64,000 nt of DNA from the NCBI GenBank assembly GCA_002749205.1, contig PDOP01000034.1:21919-85918 (forward strand), read 5' to 3'. Shown piece by piece: positions 43,070-53,558 of this stretch. A program made the translations under genes and the position numbers. Position 1 is the first letter of the stretch. The number at the start of each line of letters is the position of its first letter. The notes below the pieces were generated by a model. It did not search any database, was not told where the DNA came from, and saw nothing but the letters and a program-made list of their open reading frames with translations. This DNA is from Treponema sp. GTDB taxonomy: Bacteria > Spirochaetota > Spirochaetia > Treponematales > Treponemataceae.

Positions 43070-43420
43070 GGGGGTGTATCCCCCTGTCTCCAAAACGAAT
43101 TATAATTCGTTTTTCCGACACCCCCCAAATCAATTGAAAAACAACATACCAATTAAACGCTCCACTATAATTTAAAAAACAACAAACTGCATTCTCGTAA
43201 TCAAGCGTTCTGTTTTTAAGAAAACCGGACTGTAAATCAGAACGCTTCGCTGATTTAAAGGCGGCAAGATATCCTTTTTGTCGATTAAAAAAATCAACAG
43301 CAAGGTTTGGAACGACAGTGTAAAAACTTGCTTTAAATCTTTTAAGTAAAGACAAAAAGATTATTCGCAGCCGCCGGGGTTGTCAAAAAAAATTGTATTT
43401 CAATTTTTTTAAATATTTAA
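43070..43420. repeat. Structured intergenic repeat, copy I, between hslU and flgB
   Basis: The outer stem GGCGGC (43260-43265) / GCCGCC (43370-43375) and inner stem CTTTTTGTC (43274-43282) / GACAAAAAG (43351-43359) form the family core. A GCGTTCTG / CAGAACGC hairpin (43205-43212 / 43238-43245) precedes it, and an A/T hairpin (near 43386-43410) just after hslU may terminate that transcript. A G-rich hairpin AGGGGG / CCCCCT lies at about 43069-43086. A 110-codon ORF across this region is not credible. Confidence 0.68.
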
Positions 43421-43452
43421 TTTATTTTAAAATTGCCTTTTAGATTCCTCCT

Positions 43453-44856
43453 TTATAAAATATACCTCGACAGGTCTTGGTCTTTAACTATATCTTTCAG
43501 TCGCTCGTCAACATAATTAACATCAATTTCAATTGTTTGCCCGCTAAACTCATCGGCGTTAAAAGATATTTCTTCGGTTAACATTTCCATCAAAGTGTGA
43601 AGACGGCGAGCGCCAATATTTTCCATAGACGAATTAACTTCCGCCGCAAGATGTCCGATGCGGTCAATTGCAGAATCGTTAAAATTAATTTCAACCTTTT
43701 CGGTTTTAAGCAATTCCTTGTACTGTGTCGTAAGCGAATTTTTAGGCTCGACCAAAATGCGTTTAAAATCTTCTGCATGCAGTGATTCAAGCTCAACCCT
43801 AAGAGGGAAGCGTCCTTGAAACTCAGGTATTAAATCGCTCGGCTTTGAAATATTAAAGGCACCTGCGGCAATAAATAAAATATGTTTGGTGTCTATAATT
43901 CCGAACTTAGTTGAAACTTGCGAGCCTTCTACAATCGGGAGTATATCCCGTTGCACACCTTCGCGTGAAACATCTGCACCGCCTCTGTCAGCTTTGGCGG
44001 CGACCTTATCAATTTCGTCAATAAAAATTATTCCTGTTTGCTCAACACGATGTCGTGCTTCTTCAACAATTTTATCTCTGTCAACAAGTCGGTCAAGTTG
44101 TTCTGCCATAATTATTTCGCGAGCATCTTTTATGCTTACACTTCTTCGTTTCGATCTTTTACTTCCGTTAAGCATATCTTGAAATTGATTCATAGTTGCT
44201 TCGGCAAAATCTTCTATGTTGTTTCCGCCGACAAACAATTCAAAGGTCGGCATGGAGGGTGCAGTATTTATTTCAACTGTTCTGTCTTCCAATTTTCCTT
44301 CACGCAACATCTTGCGAAATTTTTCACGTGTGCTGTTATCCTCTGCTTCGTTATTTTCTTTTTTTTCTGTTTTAACTGCAATACTCGGAATTGACACAGG
44401 TCGGCCGGACGGGGCATCTTTTTTTGAAGAGCCAGGAAGCAATAAATCCAATATAGCTTCTTCTGCATTTTTTTCTGCCTTTTCTTTTATTGATTCCTGC
44501 ATTTCCGCACGCACCATTGAAAAGCCCACTTTCATTAAATCACGAATCATCGATTCAACATCACGACCTACATACCCTACTTCGGTATATTTTGTAGCTT
44601 CAACTTTTAAAAACGGTGCTTTAGAAAGTTTTGCAAGTCTGCGGGCAATTTCTGTTTTACCGACACCTGTCGGCCCTATCATCAATATGTTTTTAGGCGA
44701 GATTTCTTCGCGCACTTCATCAGGCAATTTCATGCGTCTAACACGATTGCGCATAGCAATTGCAACAGCACGCTTTGCTTTGTTTTGACCTATGATATAT
44801 TTATCAAGCTCGCTTACAATTTGTTTAGGTGTTAAATCTTGAAAATTTGTATCCAT
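43453..44856 (-). CDS. hslU: ATP-dependent protease ATPase subunit HslU
   Basis: The AAA+ unfoldase that feeds HslV. Walker A GPTGVGKTE is at 61-69, Walker B GIIFIDEIDKVA near 274-285, and the pore motif YVGRDVESM near 93. The I-domain is charged and rich in Lys/Glu (about 115-245). The C-terminal DLSRYIL fits the tail that docks in HslV. It overlaps hslV by one base. Length 467 is normal. Confidence 0.97.
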   Translation of the reverse strand: MDTNFQDLTPKQIVSELDKYIIGQNKAKRAVAIAMRNRVRRMKLPDEVREEISPKNILMIGPTGVGKTEIARRLAKLSKAPFLKVEATKYTEVGYVGRDVESMIRDLMKVGFSMVRAEMQESIKEKAEKNAEEAILDLLLPGSSKKDAPSGRPVSIPSIAVKTEKKENNEAEDNSTREKFRKMLREGKLEDRTVEINTAPSMPTFELFVGGNNIEDFAEATMNQFQDMLNGSKRSKRRSVSIKDAREIIMAEQLDRLVDRDKIVEEARHRVEQTGIIFIDEIDKVAAKADRGGADVSREGVQRDILPIVEGSQVSTKFGIIDTKHILFIAAGAFNISKPSDLIPEFQGRFPLRVELESLHAEDFKRILVEPKNSLTTQYKELLKTEKVEINFNDSAIDRIGHLAAEVNSSMENIGARRLHTLMEMLTEEISFNADEFSGQTIEIDVNYVDERLKDIVKDQDLSRYIL

Positions 44857-45392
44857 TATAGTTCCTCCAGTATAATATTTTCATTTGTATAAATACAAAT
44901 CTTGCCTGCAATTTCCAAACTCTGTGTTGCAATTTCTACAGCATCTAAATCAGTATTTTTTAAAAGTGCCAATGCTGACGCATAAGCATAATTACCGCCT
45001 GACCCTATTGCAAGAGCGTCTTCTTCAGGTTCAATTACATCGCCGTTTCCCGAAATTAAAAGAATTTTATCTTTATCCGCAACAAGTAAAAGAGCTTCCA
45101 AATTTTTAAGGATTTTATCGGTACGCCAATCTTTAGCCAGCTCCACTGCCGAGCGAGTTATGTCTCCCGAATACTCTCCTACTTTTTTTTCAAATCGTTC
45201 AAGTAAGGTAAAAGCATCTGCAGTCGAGCCTGCAAAACCGGTAATGATTTGTCCTTTAAATATTTTACGCACTTTTCGTGTATTGCCTTTCATTACTGTG
45301 TTTCCCATTGTTACTTGACCATCTGCGGCCATAGCTATTTTTCCGTTTCGCTTTACCGCAATAACTGTTGTGCTTCTCGTTTTTTGTTTCAT
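44856..45392 (-). CDS. hslV: ATP-dependent protease peptidase subunit HslV
   Basis: The proteasome-related peptidase of HslUV. A seven-residue propeptide (MKQKTRS) is followed by [37 protein letters not shown], so Thr8 should become the N-terminal nucleophile. Length 178 is typical. It lies 17 bases after xerC and upstream of hslU, the same order as clpQ-clpY in Bacillus. Confidence 0.97.
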   Translation of the reverse strand: MKQKTRSTTVIAVKRNGKIAMAADGQVTMGNTVMKGNTRKVRKIFKGQIITGFAGSTADAFTLLERFEKKVGEYSGDITRSAVELAKDWRTDKILKNLEALLLVADKDKILLISGNGDVIEPEEDALAIGSGGNYAYASALALLKNTDLDAVEIATQSLEIAGKICIYTNENIILEEL

Positions 45393-45409
45393 TTTTTTTC
45401 TCCTAATAT

Positions 45410-46333
45410 TTATTTACCGCCATGAGGATGTGCCTGATGATACAGATTTCTTAATTGCTCGGCAGAAATATGTGTATACCTCTGCGTGGTAGAAATACTT
45501 TCATGTCCCAATAATTCTTGTACCACTCGAATATCAGTCCCGCGCGAAAGTAATGTTGATGCGAAGCTGTGCCTGAAAGCATGTGGTGATATTTTCTTAA
45601 ATCCGTTCGGCTGCTTTGCATAACGGTCAACTATATACTGTATTCCCCTGGCTGTAAGCGGGTCTCCTTTTTGATTTACAAATGCAGCATTAAATTTTTT
45701 TCCGTTTTTATCTTTTAGTTCTTTTTCTTGCATTTTAGAAAGCAAGGCATTACGCTCTAAAAAATATTTTTTTAAATGCTTTTTTGCAAAATCAGCAAAA
45801 AAAACTTTTCTTTCTTTTTTCCCTTTACCAAAAACTACTGCATAAGAATAATCATTCGAAAAATCTTCGATAGCTAAAGTCGCAAGCTCCGAAACACGAC
45901 ACCCGCTTGAATAAAGGGCAGTAAAAATCGCTACATCTCTTGCTTCCCATAAAACATCTGTTTTTTGAGGCAACTGACAAAACTCCATCGCATCTTCGTG
46001 AAACATAAAATTAGGCAATTTATTCGGTACTTTAATATTATGCACAGATGATGCAGGGTTATCGGTGCAAAGTCTAAATCTGCAAGCAAATGTAAAAAAT
46101 CCTCTTATACAAGAAAGAATTTGATTTATTGAAGGTGGTGCAAAATTTTTATCTGCCAAATCTGCAACAAATATTCTAATTTGTCCTGTAGTCAAATTTA
46201 AAACATCTAATTCAGATTCCAGCAACCAGTTTTCAAAAAGAATTAAATTATTCTTATAAGCAGTTACCGTATTTCCGGAGTAATTTTTCAACCCACTGAC
46301 ATAATTCAAATAATCTTCAAAATGTTTATTCAT
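45410..46333 (-). CDS. xerC: Tyrosine recombinase XerC-like
   Basis: A 307-residue tyrosine recombinase with an N-terminal SAM-like DNA-binding domain and catalytic residues Arg146 (SGCRVSEL), His251 and Arg254 (HAFRHS), His277 (LLGHES) and the nucleophile Tyr286 (QRYTH). XerC/XerD pairs resolve chromosome dimers at dif. The order topA-xerC-hslV matches Bacillus codV. It overlaps topA by eight bases. A second Xer protein is encoded 4.7 kb away, so XerC versus XerD is assigned by position. Confidence 0.88.
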   Translation of the reverse strand: MNKHFEDYLNYVSGLKNYSGNTVTAYKNNLILFENWLLESELDVLNLTTGQIRIFVADLADKNFAPPSINQILSCIRGFFTFACRFRLCTDNPASSVHNIKVPNKLPNFMFHEDAMEFCQLPQKTDVLWEARDVAIFTALYSSGCRVSELATLAIEDFSNDYSYAVVFGKGKKERKVFFADFAKKHLKKYFLERNALLSKMQEKELKDKNGKKFNAAFVNQKGDPLTARGIQYIVDRYAKQPNGFKKISPHAFRHSFASTLLSRGTDIRVVQELLGHESISTTQRYTHISAEQLRNLYHQAHPHGGK

Positions 46334-48491
46334 TTTTTATTTCTTCCTCTCTTTTAACTTCAACATCTTCAACCCCTTCTACTACACTGTGTAAATAATC
46401 ACAATCAGGATTTATACAAGCCTTGTAAGAGCCGTTTGTTTTATCGTATTTTTCAACTAAAAACCAACCGCATTTTGGACAATCAGATTCTATCGGCTTA
46501 AAATGCGAAATAAAATCACAATTCGGATAATTAGTACAGCCGTAAAATTCTCTGCCTCTTCCTTTTGCTTTTCTGGCAATTATATCACCGCCACAACCTT
46601 CACGAGGACAAACAGCAAGCGGTATCGACTTTGTGTTTCTACATTCAGGAAAACCTTCACATGCAAGGAAAAAACCATAACGCCCTAACTTTTTCATCAT
46701 TTTCTTTCCGCATTTTTCACAAACCAAATCTGTTTCTTCATCGAAAGAACCTTTCATGCTTTCAAGATTTTCCATAACATCATCAATTTGCTCTTGAAAC
46801 GGTGGATAAAAGTCAGCCAAAACTTCCTGCCATTTGGTTTTTTCTTCCGCAACATCATCGAGCATTTTTTCCATCTCAGCAGTAAAGTCAACATCTATTA
46901 CATCCCCGAAATTTTCAACCAAAAGTTTATTTATAATTTTTCCAAGCTGTGTAGGAACCAACTGCTTGTTTTTTCTTGTAACATAATATCTGTCAAGTAA
47001 TACGGATATTATGGGAGCATAAGTAGACGGACGACCAATACTTTTTTCTTCGAGAACTTTTACTATGCTTGCATCTGTAAACCTTGCAGGCCCTTGAGTA
47101 AAATGTTGCTCCGGTCTAAAACCAACTATATCAATTTCTTCTCCTTTTTTCATTGTTGGTATTGACTTACCTTTTTCGCTTTTATCCACTAAAAGTTTTA
47201 CTACATTATAAAACCCTTTTTCTATCATTTTTGTAGACGGCACTCTAAATACAGCATCATCAACTGTTATTTCATAACTTGTTGTTTCTGTTTTTGCGTT
47301 GCTCATTTGACCGGAAACAAACCTTTCCCAAATAAGTGAATACAGCTTAAATTGATCTTTACTCAAATACTCTTTCAAATATGCAGGTGTATATTCAATG
47401 TATGTCGGTCTAATACCTTCGTGAGCATCTTGAGCCTTTTTACCGACAGCATACTCGATTGGTTTTTCCGGCAGACAATTTGAATAATTTTTTCCTATCC
47501 ACTCCCTAACTGCATCTAATGCAACATTTGAAATTCTTACAGAGTCTGTTCTCATATAGGTTATAAGACCAACACGGCTTGAACCCACTTGAATACCTTC
47601 ATACAATTGTTGTGCAACCTGCATCGTTTTTCTTGATGTAAAGCCCAATCTATTTGCAGAAACCTGTTGGAGAGTCGATGTTGTAAACGGTGCTTTAGGT
47701 TTAATTGTTTTAGTACTTGTCTTTATATTGGAAATAACAGCCTTGCTCAACTTTAAAGTTTCTATAATTGAATTCACTTCTTCAATATTTTTTAAATCAG
47801 GCTTTTTATTCTTATATTTTATAAGTTGAGCGACAAATTCTTTTTTCCCTTTTTTGAAATCCCCATCAAGAGTCCAATATTCATCAGGTATAAAATTTTC
47901 AACTTCTACTTCACGCTCACAAATCAATCGCAAAGCTACAGATTGTACTCGCCCTGCTGACAAGCGATTTTTTACCTTACCCCAAAGCACCGGTGTAAGT
48001 TTATAACCAATTATTCTGTCCAAAACACGGCGAGCTTTTTGTGCGTCAACCTTATGCTCATCGATAGTACTTGGATTTTTGACAGCTTCTTTAATTGCCT
48101 GAGGGGTTATCTCATTAAATACTATCCTGCTAATAGGTGCATCACATTTTGCTGAAATAGAATTTCTTAAATGATAGGCGATAGCTTCCCCTTCTCTATC
48201 ATTATCACTTGCAAGAAATATCTGCTTAGATTTTTTTGCATATCTTTGTAATTCTTTTAAAACAGGTCCACTGCCACGCACAGTAATATACTTAGGCTCA
48301 AAATTATTTTCAATTTGAATACCTAATGTTGACTTAGGCAAATCAATTAAATGCCCCATTGATGCTTTTACAACATAATCAGGACCAAGATACTTTTCTA
48401 TTGTTTTAGCCTTTGCAGGAGATTCAACAATAACCAGAGACTTTTGTGTTTTTATTTTTTTCTTTGCCTCTTGTGCTTTTTTTTCCGACAT
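46326..48491 (-). CDS. topA: DNA topoisomerase I
   Basis: A type IA topoisomerase that relaxes negative supercoils. The Toprim domain begins SLVIVESPAKAKTIEKYLG (18-36) with DNDREGEA near 96-103. The catalytic tyrosine is Tyr312 in GLITYMRTDS. Three C-terminal zinc ribbons are visible: CEKCGKKM...CEGFPEC, CPREGCGG...CTNYPNC and CPKCGW...CINPDC. Length 721. It lies between dprA (3-base gap) and xerC. Confidence 0.97.
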   Translation of the reverse strand: MSEKKAQEAKKKIKTQKSLVIVESPAKAKTIEKYLGPDYVVKASMGHLIDLPKSTLGIQIENNFEPKYITVRGSGPVLKELQRYAKKSKQIFLASDNDREGEAIAYHLRNSISAKCDAPISRIVFNEITPQAIKEAVKNPSTIDEHKVDAQKARRVLDRIIGYKLTPVLWGKVKNRLSAGRVQSVALRLICEREVEVENFIPDEYWTLDGDFKKGKKEFVAQLIKYKNKKPDLKNIEEVNSIIETLKLSKAVISNIKTSTKTIKPKAPFTTSTLQQVSANRLGFTSRKTMQVAQQLYEGIQVGSSRVGLITYMRTDSVRISNVALDAVREWIGKNYSNCLPEKPIEYAVGKKAQDAHEGIRPTYIEYTPAYLKEYLSKDQFKLYSLIWERFVSGQMSNAKTETTSYEITVDDAVFRVPSTKMIEKGFYNVVKLLVDKSEKGKSIPTMKKGEEIDIVGFRPEQHFTQGPARFTDASIVKVLEEKSIGRPSTYAPIISVLLDRYYVTRKNKQLVPTQLGKIINKLLVENFGDVIDVDFTAEMEKMLDDVAEEKTKWQEVLADFYPPFQEQIDDVMENLESMKGSFDEETDLVCEKCGKKMMKKLGRYGFFLACEGFPECRNTKSIPLAVCPREGCGGDIIARKAKGRGREFYGCTNYPNCDFISHFKPIESDCPKCGWFLVEKYDKTNGSYKACINPDCDYLHSVVEGVEDVEVKREEEIKNE

Positions 48492-48494
48492 ATT

Positions 48495-49397
48495 TTACTC
48501 CTCACCAAATAATTCTTTTTGCATATTTACATTTTTATCATTTAAAATTTCATCTGCATTTTTTATGGCTTTAGCTCCATTATCATAAAGTTTTTTACAT
48601 CCTTTATTTTGAATAGAACTTAATAATTCAGCACAAACATAAACAGGTTTATGCTGTTTTTTTGCATAATCTGCAGTTATTAAAGCACCCGATTTTTCCG
48701 GCGCTTCAACCACCAACACAGAATTTGATAAACCTGAAATTATTCTATTCCGCTCAGGAAACCTATATTTTAATGCAGGTAAACCCGGTGCATATTCACT
48801 AATTACGGAACCGCCGGTTTCCAGTATTCGACCTGCTAATCGACTGTTTGTTCTAGGATAAATATTTTCAACACCACAAGCCAACACCGCAATTGTTTTA
48901 CCTCTATTTGATACAACCCCTTTATGCGCAAAGCTGTCAATACCAAGTGCCAAACCTGAAGCAACACAAACATCACGCTCTGCAAATTCAGAAGATATTC
49001 TCATAGCTGCTTTTATTCCTGCTCCTGTCGGTCTTCTGGTTCCAACCATAGCAACCAAAGCATTATAATTTTTCTGCAAGGCACCTCTAAAATAAATTGC
49101 AAAAGGCCTATTAGGAATATCAATAAGTGATTGCGGAAAATCGTTTTCAGTGTTTACAATCATTTCAATGGAATACCTTTCCATTAGACGAATACTATTT
49201 TTAACATCTTTATAAAGCTTTTTAGGTTTCCACCCTTTATAGTTTATCGATTTACCGACTATCACAGAAATATCATATATTGAAAGCAACAAAAACTCAT
49301 CTAAGTCTTTTATTTTTTCCAATAAGATATTTTTATCTTCCGTTGATAAAAAATGACAATGAGACAATGCTATGCTAAGTCCAAATTTTTCTGTCAT
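48495..49397 (-). CDS. dprA: DNA-processing protein DprA
   Basis: A 300-residue Rossmann-fold protein. The motifs MVGTRRPTGAG (117-127), SGLALGIDSFAHKG (147-160) and FPERNRIISGLSNSVLVVEAPEKSGALITADYA define the DprA/Smf family, which loads RecA on incoming single-stranded DNA. No other competence gene is nearby, so its role here could be natural transformation or general DNA repair. It overlaps the TPR lipoprotein gene by four bases. Confidence 0.93.
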   Translation of the reverse strand: MTEKFGLSIALSHCHFLSTEDKNILLEKIKDLDEFLLLSIYDISVIVGKSINYKGWKPKKLYKDVKNSIRLMERYSIEMIVNTENDFPQSLIDIPNRPFAIYFRGALQKNYNALVAMVGTRRPTGAGIKAAMRISSEFAERDVCVASGLALGIDSFAHKGVVSNRGKTIAVLACGVENIYPRTNSRLAGRILETGGSVISEYAPGLPALKYRFPERNRIISGLSNSVLVVEAPEKSGALITADYAKKQHKPVYVCAELLSSIQNKGCKKLYDNGAKAIKNADEILNDKNVNMQKELFGEE

Positions 49398-50113
49398 TTT
49401 TCACTTCCCGTTATTTTTTGAATTGCTTCTATATTTCTTTTTGCCTCGTTTTTTTGAGACTCACTTCCACTCAACTTAATAATTTTTTCATACATTGCAA
49501 TTGAATTTGTATAATCCTCACATAAATAATATGCGGCAGCTAAAACAAAAATTGCCTTCAACGGTTTTTTCTGACGCTCTACAACAGATGATAGTAAAGG
49601 AATCGCTTTATCAGGTTGATTTAACTCATATACATACAAAACCGATAGCGAATATGCAGCACCCGTATATTTAGGATCTATTTCAAGCGCCCTGTTATAC
49701 GCAGAAACCGCTAAATTATAATACCTTTCTTTTTCAGGATTTACTCCGGTTGCCGAAAAGTCTAAACTACTTTTAGCCATTTGTGAAGCACACACACCAA
49801 TCTGATAATAAATATTTTGATTTTCAGGATAATAGTCCAAAGCTTTCTTAAAAGCCTCTAATGCTTTTTTATACATTTTCCTATCTACATATCTGGAACC
49901 AAGCATTTTATACCAAATTGCAATTCTATTTTCTGCTATCAGTATATCATCTACCCTACGGCTGTATTTTCCAATAGCATCTTCCAATTCATCAATAGTC
50001 GTAGGATTTCTCACCCCCTCTTCCATCTCTTGCATTCTAATAAGAAGAGTATTATTATAACAAGAAGTCAATAAAACCAAACTTAATACTGATAATACAA
50101 ATTTATGTTTCAT
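49394..50113 (-). CDS. TPR-repeat lipoprotein
   Basis: A 239-residue lipoprotein with lipobox VLLTSC (Cys18). At least three TPR-like units are visible, for example KALEAFKKALDYYPENQNIYYQIGVCASQ, YNLAVSAYNRALEIDPKYTGAAYSLSVLYV and KAIFVLAAAYYLCEDYTNSIAMYEKIIKL. It would be anchored at the periplasmic face of a membrane and act in a protein complex. It overlaps xerD by one base and dprA by four. No partner is known; a role in envelope or division is possible from the neighbourhood. Confidence 0.82.
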   Translation of the reverse strand: MKHKFVLSVLSLVLLTSCYNNTLLIRMQEMEEGVRNPTTIDELEDAIGKYSRRVDDILIAENRIAIWYKMLGSRYVDRKMYKKALEAFKKALDYYPENQNIYYQIGVCASQMAKSSLDFSATGVNPEKERYYNLAVSAYNRALEIDPKYTGAAYSLSVLYVYELNQPDKAIPLLSSVVERQKKPLKAIFVLAAAYYLCEDYTNSIAMYEKIIKLSGSESQKNEAKRNIEAIQKITGSEK

Positions 50114-51012
50114 TATACACCCCCTTTTTCATTAAACACAGAATTATGATAAACCTCAAGCTCATTACTTTCAATGTGGGTATATAATTGAGTAGTTGTA
50201 ATACTGGAGTGCCCTAAAAGACATTGAACAGATCTTAAATCAGCGCCACCGGCCAATAAATGTGTAGCATAAGAATGTCGCAAAGTATGAATCTTACTAT
50301 TCACACCCGATTTTAATTCTATTTCTTTCAGCCTTTTCCATATACCCTTACGACTTAATCGTTTACCTCTATTATTTAAAAACACTGCGCCGGTAAATTC
50401 CGTGTTTTCCGCAACAGTAGGCTTTAATAAAAAAGGGCGTCCTTTTTCAAAATAGCAGACTAATTTATCTCTGGCAACCTTACCAAAAGGCACGACCCTC
50501 TCTTTACGTCCTTTACCTGTTACTTTAATCGCAAGCTGATCTAAAAACAAATCTTTCATAGACAGATTAACAAGTTCGCTTACCCTAAGCCCCCCTGAAT
50601 ATATTAACTCAAACAATGCGGCATCTCTTATTCCATTAGGACTATCTGTTTCTATTGAATTTAATAATTTCTCTATCTCATCACATGAAAGCACCCTTGG
50701 AAGTATTTTTTCACGGCGAGGTCTTTCTATAGACTTTGCAGGATTGTTTTTACGAACCCCTTCAAGTATCAAAAAATCATAAAAAGAGCTCAATGCAGCT
50801 ATATTTTTTGCAAGAGTTTTTCCCATTAGCCCATCTTTACTTCTTGAATAAATAAAATCAAGACAATCATTTTCATTTGCCTCAATAATATCTCCATCAA
50901 TATAATTTTGAAACAAATTTACTGTTTGAACATAAGTCTGAGCTGTAAGACGAGAATAATTCTGTGCAGAAATTAAATAGGCATAAAAAGCTTTCAGATA
51001 GACCTTTAACAC
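50113..51012 (-). CDS. xerD: Tyrosine recombinase XerD-like
   Basis: A 299-residue tyrosine recombinase. Catalytic residues are Arg143 (GGLRVSEL), His242 and Arg245 (HTLRHS), His268 (LLGHSS) and Tyr277 (QLYTH). It is directly downstream of ftsZ (3 bases) and upstream of the TPR lipoprotein. With the XerC-like protein nearby it probably forms the chromosome-dimer resolvase, and the neighbourhood with ftsZ fits late division. XerC/XerD naming is by order and could be reversed. Confidence 0.87.
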   Translation of the reverse strand: MLKVYLKAFYAYLISAQNYSRLTAQTYVQTVNLFQNYIDGDIIEANENDCLDFIYSRSKDGLMGKTLAKNIAALSSFYDFLILEGVRKNNPAKSIERPRREKILPRVLSCDEIEKLLNSIETDSPNGIRDAALFELIYSGGLRVSELVNLSMKDLFLDQLAIKVTGKGRKERVVPFGKVARDKLVCYFEKGRPFLLKPTVAENTEFTGAVFLNNRGKRLSRKGIWKRLKEIELKSGVNSKIHTLRHSYATHLLAGGADLRSVQCLLGHSSITTTQLYTHIESNELEVYHNSVFNEKGGV

Positions 51013-51015
51013 AAA

Positions 51016-52287
51016 TCACCCCTTGTTCGACTGTCTATAAAAAGTTGGTATGTCTAAATCTACATCAGCGTTAGGTATTTCTAATTCAAATGGCTTTACA
51101 TACTCTGTAGACTCAGATTTATTTTCCATAAAACCTGTTACGGGTTTAGAGTCTCGTTTAACAAGTCCTTGTAACGAAGCAGGGCGTGGTTTATTCTCAT
51201 TTTGTAATTTATTAAATTCACCCGAACTTAAAAAATCACCGGTATATGAAGTATTAGAAGAAAACCTGTTTACACTATCCACCCCATCTGAAGTAACACC
51301 TACTGAATCAAAAAAATCAGAATTTGGAAAACCCGTTGCTATCAAAGTTACACTTAAAGAATCCCCCATGTTTTCATCAACACAAAAACCAAAAGAAGTT
51401 CGGACATCAGCATCGGCATTTCCTTTTATAATATTCAAAATTTCATGATACTCATTTAAACCTAATGAACTACTTGACCTAACATTAACTAAAATATTTT
51501 TTGCTCCATCTATACCGGAACCCTCCAACAGCTGATTGTTTATTGCATTAGTCGCCGCATCAACAGCTCTATTTTCACCTGTAGCAGATCCAACTCCCAT
51601 GTGTGCATTGCCTTGACCACTCATAGCGGCTTTAACATCGGCAAAGTCAACATTTACGGTTCCGTGATGAGTTACTAAATCAGAAATGCCTTGTACCGCC
51701 TGCCTTAACACATCATCAGCATATAAAAAAGCATCACATAGTTTTATATCTTTAGGTAAAAATTTTAGAAGGTTTTGATTTGGAATTACAATCAAAGAAT
51801 CTACATTTTTTGAAAGTTTTTCAATACCGTCTTCAGCCAATTTCATTTTTATACGACCCTCAACATCAAACGGTTTTGTAACAACAGCAACAGTCAAAAT
51901 ACCGGCATCTTTTGCAATTTTAGCTATAACCGGTGCCGCTCCTGTTCCTGTACCGCCACCCATTCCTGCAGTAATAAAAAGCATATCTGCACCGCGTATC
52001 GCATTTTCAATTGCTTCAGAATCTTCGGTAGCAGCTTTTTCTCCAATTTCAGGATTTCCACCTGCCCCAAGCCCGCCGGTTAGCTTTGAACCAATTGGCA
52101 ACTTATGCTTTGACATAGAAGAATTCAACGCCTGCAAATCAGTGTTTGTAACTATAAAGTCAACATTCTGAACACCTGCATTTATCATGCTATTAACAGC
52201 ATTCGATCCACCCCCACCGGTACCTATAACTTTAAGTACAGCAGGACTAATTGCTTGTTGCTTATCATTAACCACTTCAAATTCCAT
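51016..52287 (-). CDS. ftsZ: Cell division GTPase FtsZ
   Basis: The tubulin-like protein that forms the division ring. The tubulin signature [10 protein letters not shown] is at 110-119, with [13 protein letters not shown] at 20-32. Length 423, including a long Asn/Ser/Lys-rich linker (about 335-405). The C-terminal peptide LDIPTFYRQ matches the DIPxFxR element that binds FtsA. It follows ftsA by 23 bases and ends the dcw part of the operon. Confidence 0.98.
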   Translation of the reverse strand: MEFEVVNDKQQAISPAVLKVIGTGGGGSNAVNSMINAGVQNVDFIVTNTDLQALNSSMSKHKLPIGSKLTGGLGAGGNPEIGEKAATEDSEAIENAIRGADMLFITAGMGGGTGTGAAPVIAKIAKDAGILTVAVVTKPFDVEGRIKMKLAEDGIEKLSKNVDSLIVIPNQNLLKFLPKDIKLCDAFLYADDVLRQAVQGISDLVTHHGTVNVDFADVKAAMSGQGNAHMGVGSATGENRAVDAATNAINNQLLEGSGIDGAKNILVNVRSSSSLGLNEYHEILNIIKGNADADVRTSFGFCVDENMGDSLSVTLIATGFPNSDFFDSVGVTSDGVDSVNRFSSNTSYTGDFLSSGEFNKLQNENKPRPASLQGLVKRDSKPVTGFMENKSESTEYVKPFELEIPNADVDLDIPTFYRQSNKG

Positions 52288-52310
52288 AAACCCCTCCTAT
52301 ATGAATTTGA

Positions 52311-53558
52311 TTAAAAAAGATTATTCCAAAAAGATTTTACTTTTTTCCCGAAAGAATCTGTTTTATTATTATCTTTATGATAATATGTTTCTTTTATTGT
52401 ATTATTGTTATTTTCATGCAAGTCCAACAATAAGCCAAGAACAACAGAAAATTGTGGATTCCGATATTCTCCTGTTAAACCACCCAGCATTCCCGGAATA
52501 CCAAGCCTCACGGAAGAAGTATTAAAAACACTACCGGCCAATTCTGTTATACCGGGTAATAACGAACCTCCACCACAGAGTATAATGCTACCGGTGATGT
52601 TTTGATTTTTAAATACACCCGAAATCCTGTCTTTTATTATTAAAAAAATTTCTTGAATTCGCATTTGTATTATTTCGCATATTTCTTTCTTTGATAATTG
52701 AATAGGCGGTCTACCACCAACACCTGCCAACAGCACCGCTTCTTGACTATCCAACAACTCCATCCAACAACACCCGTTACTTATTTTCACTTCTTCTGCA
52801 GCTTCAAACGGAATATTTTTTACAACCGATAAATCATTTGTAACCTGATATCCGCCAATCGGTAAAGAAAATGTCATAACAGGAGCACCATCAAGCATGG
52901 CAACCACATCCGTTGTTCCCGAACCAATATCTATCAAAACAGAACCCATATTAGCTTCATCACTTGTCATTATAGATTTAACAGATGCTAAACCTTGATG
53001 CATAAACCTTGAAACTTGTAAATTGGCACGGTTTGCGCACTTAATTATATTTTGCACAGAAGTTCCCGATCCTGTAATAATATGAACTTCAGCTTCCAAT
53101 CTCACGCCAATCATATTAGTAGGATCTTTTATTCCGGTTTGCCTGTCAACAGTATAAGTTTGAGGAATAACATGTATAACTTCTCTGTCCATCGGTATAA
53201 CAACAGCTTTTGCTGAGTCAATAACAAATTTTATATCCGTATGATCAATTTCCTTATTACCATTTCCCTTATCCGAAACAGGATAAACACCACGTGAATT
53301 AAAACCTTCAATATGATTTCCACCGATACCGACAGAGCATTCAAATATTTCAACCCCTGACATCATTTCCGCAGACTCTACGGCACTATTAATACCTTCA
53401 ACGGTTTTTTCAATATTGATTACAGAGCCACGCCTTAAACCGGTAGAAGGAGCAACACCAACACCTATTATCTGTAGTTCACCGCTTTCCAAAACCTCAG
53501 CCGCTACTACCCTTATATTTGTTGAACCTATATCTAAACCAACGAGAATATTACTCAT
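52311..53558 (-). CDS. ftsA: Cell division protein FtsA
   Basis: An actin-fold ATPase that tethers FtsZ to the membrane. LVGLDIGSTNIRVVAAE (5-21) is the phosphate-1 motif, GSVLIDIGSGTTDVVAMLDG the phosphate-2 motif, and SIILCGGGSLLPGITELA the adenosine motif. The C-terminal KVKSFWNNLF is an amphipathic membrane-binding tail. It overlaps ftsQ by eight bases. Length 415 is typical. Confidence 0.97.
   Translation of the reverse strand: MSNILVGLDIGSTNIRVVAAEVLESGELQIIGVGVAPSTGLRRGSVINIEKTVEGINSAVESAEMMSGVEIFECSVGIGGNHIEGFNSRGVYPVSDKGNGNKEIDHTDIKFVIDSAKAVVIPMDREVIHVIPQTYTVDRQTGIKDPTNMIGVRLEAEVHIITGSGTSVQNIIKCANRANLQVSRFMHQGLASVKSIMTSDEANMGSVLIDIGSGTTDVVAMLDGAPVMTFSLPIGGYQVTNDLSVVKNIPFEAAEEVKISNGCCWMELLDSQEAVLLAGVGGRPPIQLSKKEICEIIQMRIQEIFLIIKDRISGVFKNQNITGSIILCGGGSLLPGITELAGSVFNTSSVRLGIPGMLGGLTGEYRNPQFSVVLGLLLDLHENNNNTIKETYYHKDNNKTDSFGKKVKSFWNNLF

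Noticed and set aside
43023..43355. A 110-codon minus-strand ORF (MSLLKRFKASFY...)
   Set aside because: It runs across the structured repeat copy I and the flgB promoter, has no family resemblance and no plausible RBS.
45410..46333. XerC-like gene as a mobile-element integrase
   Set aside because: It sits in the conserved topA-xerC-hslV order and no element boundaries or cargo are present.
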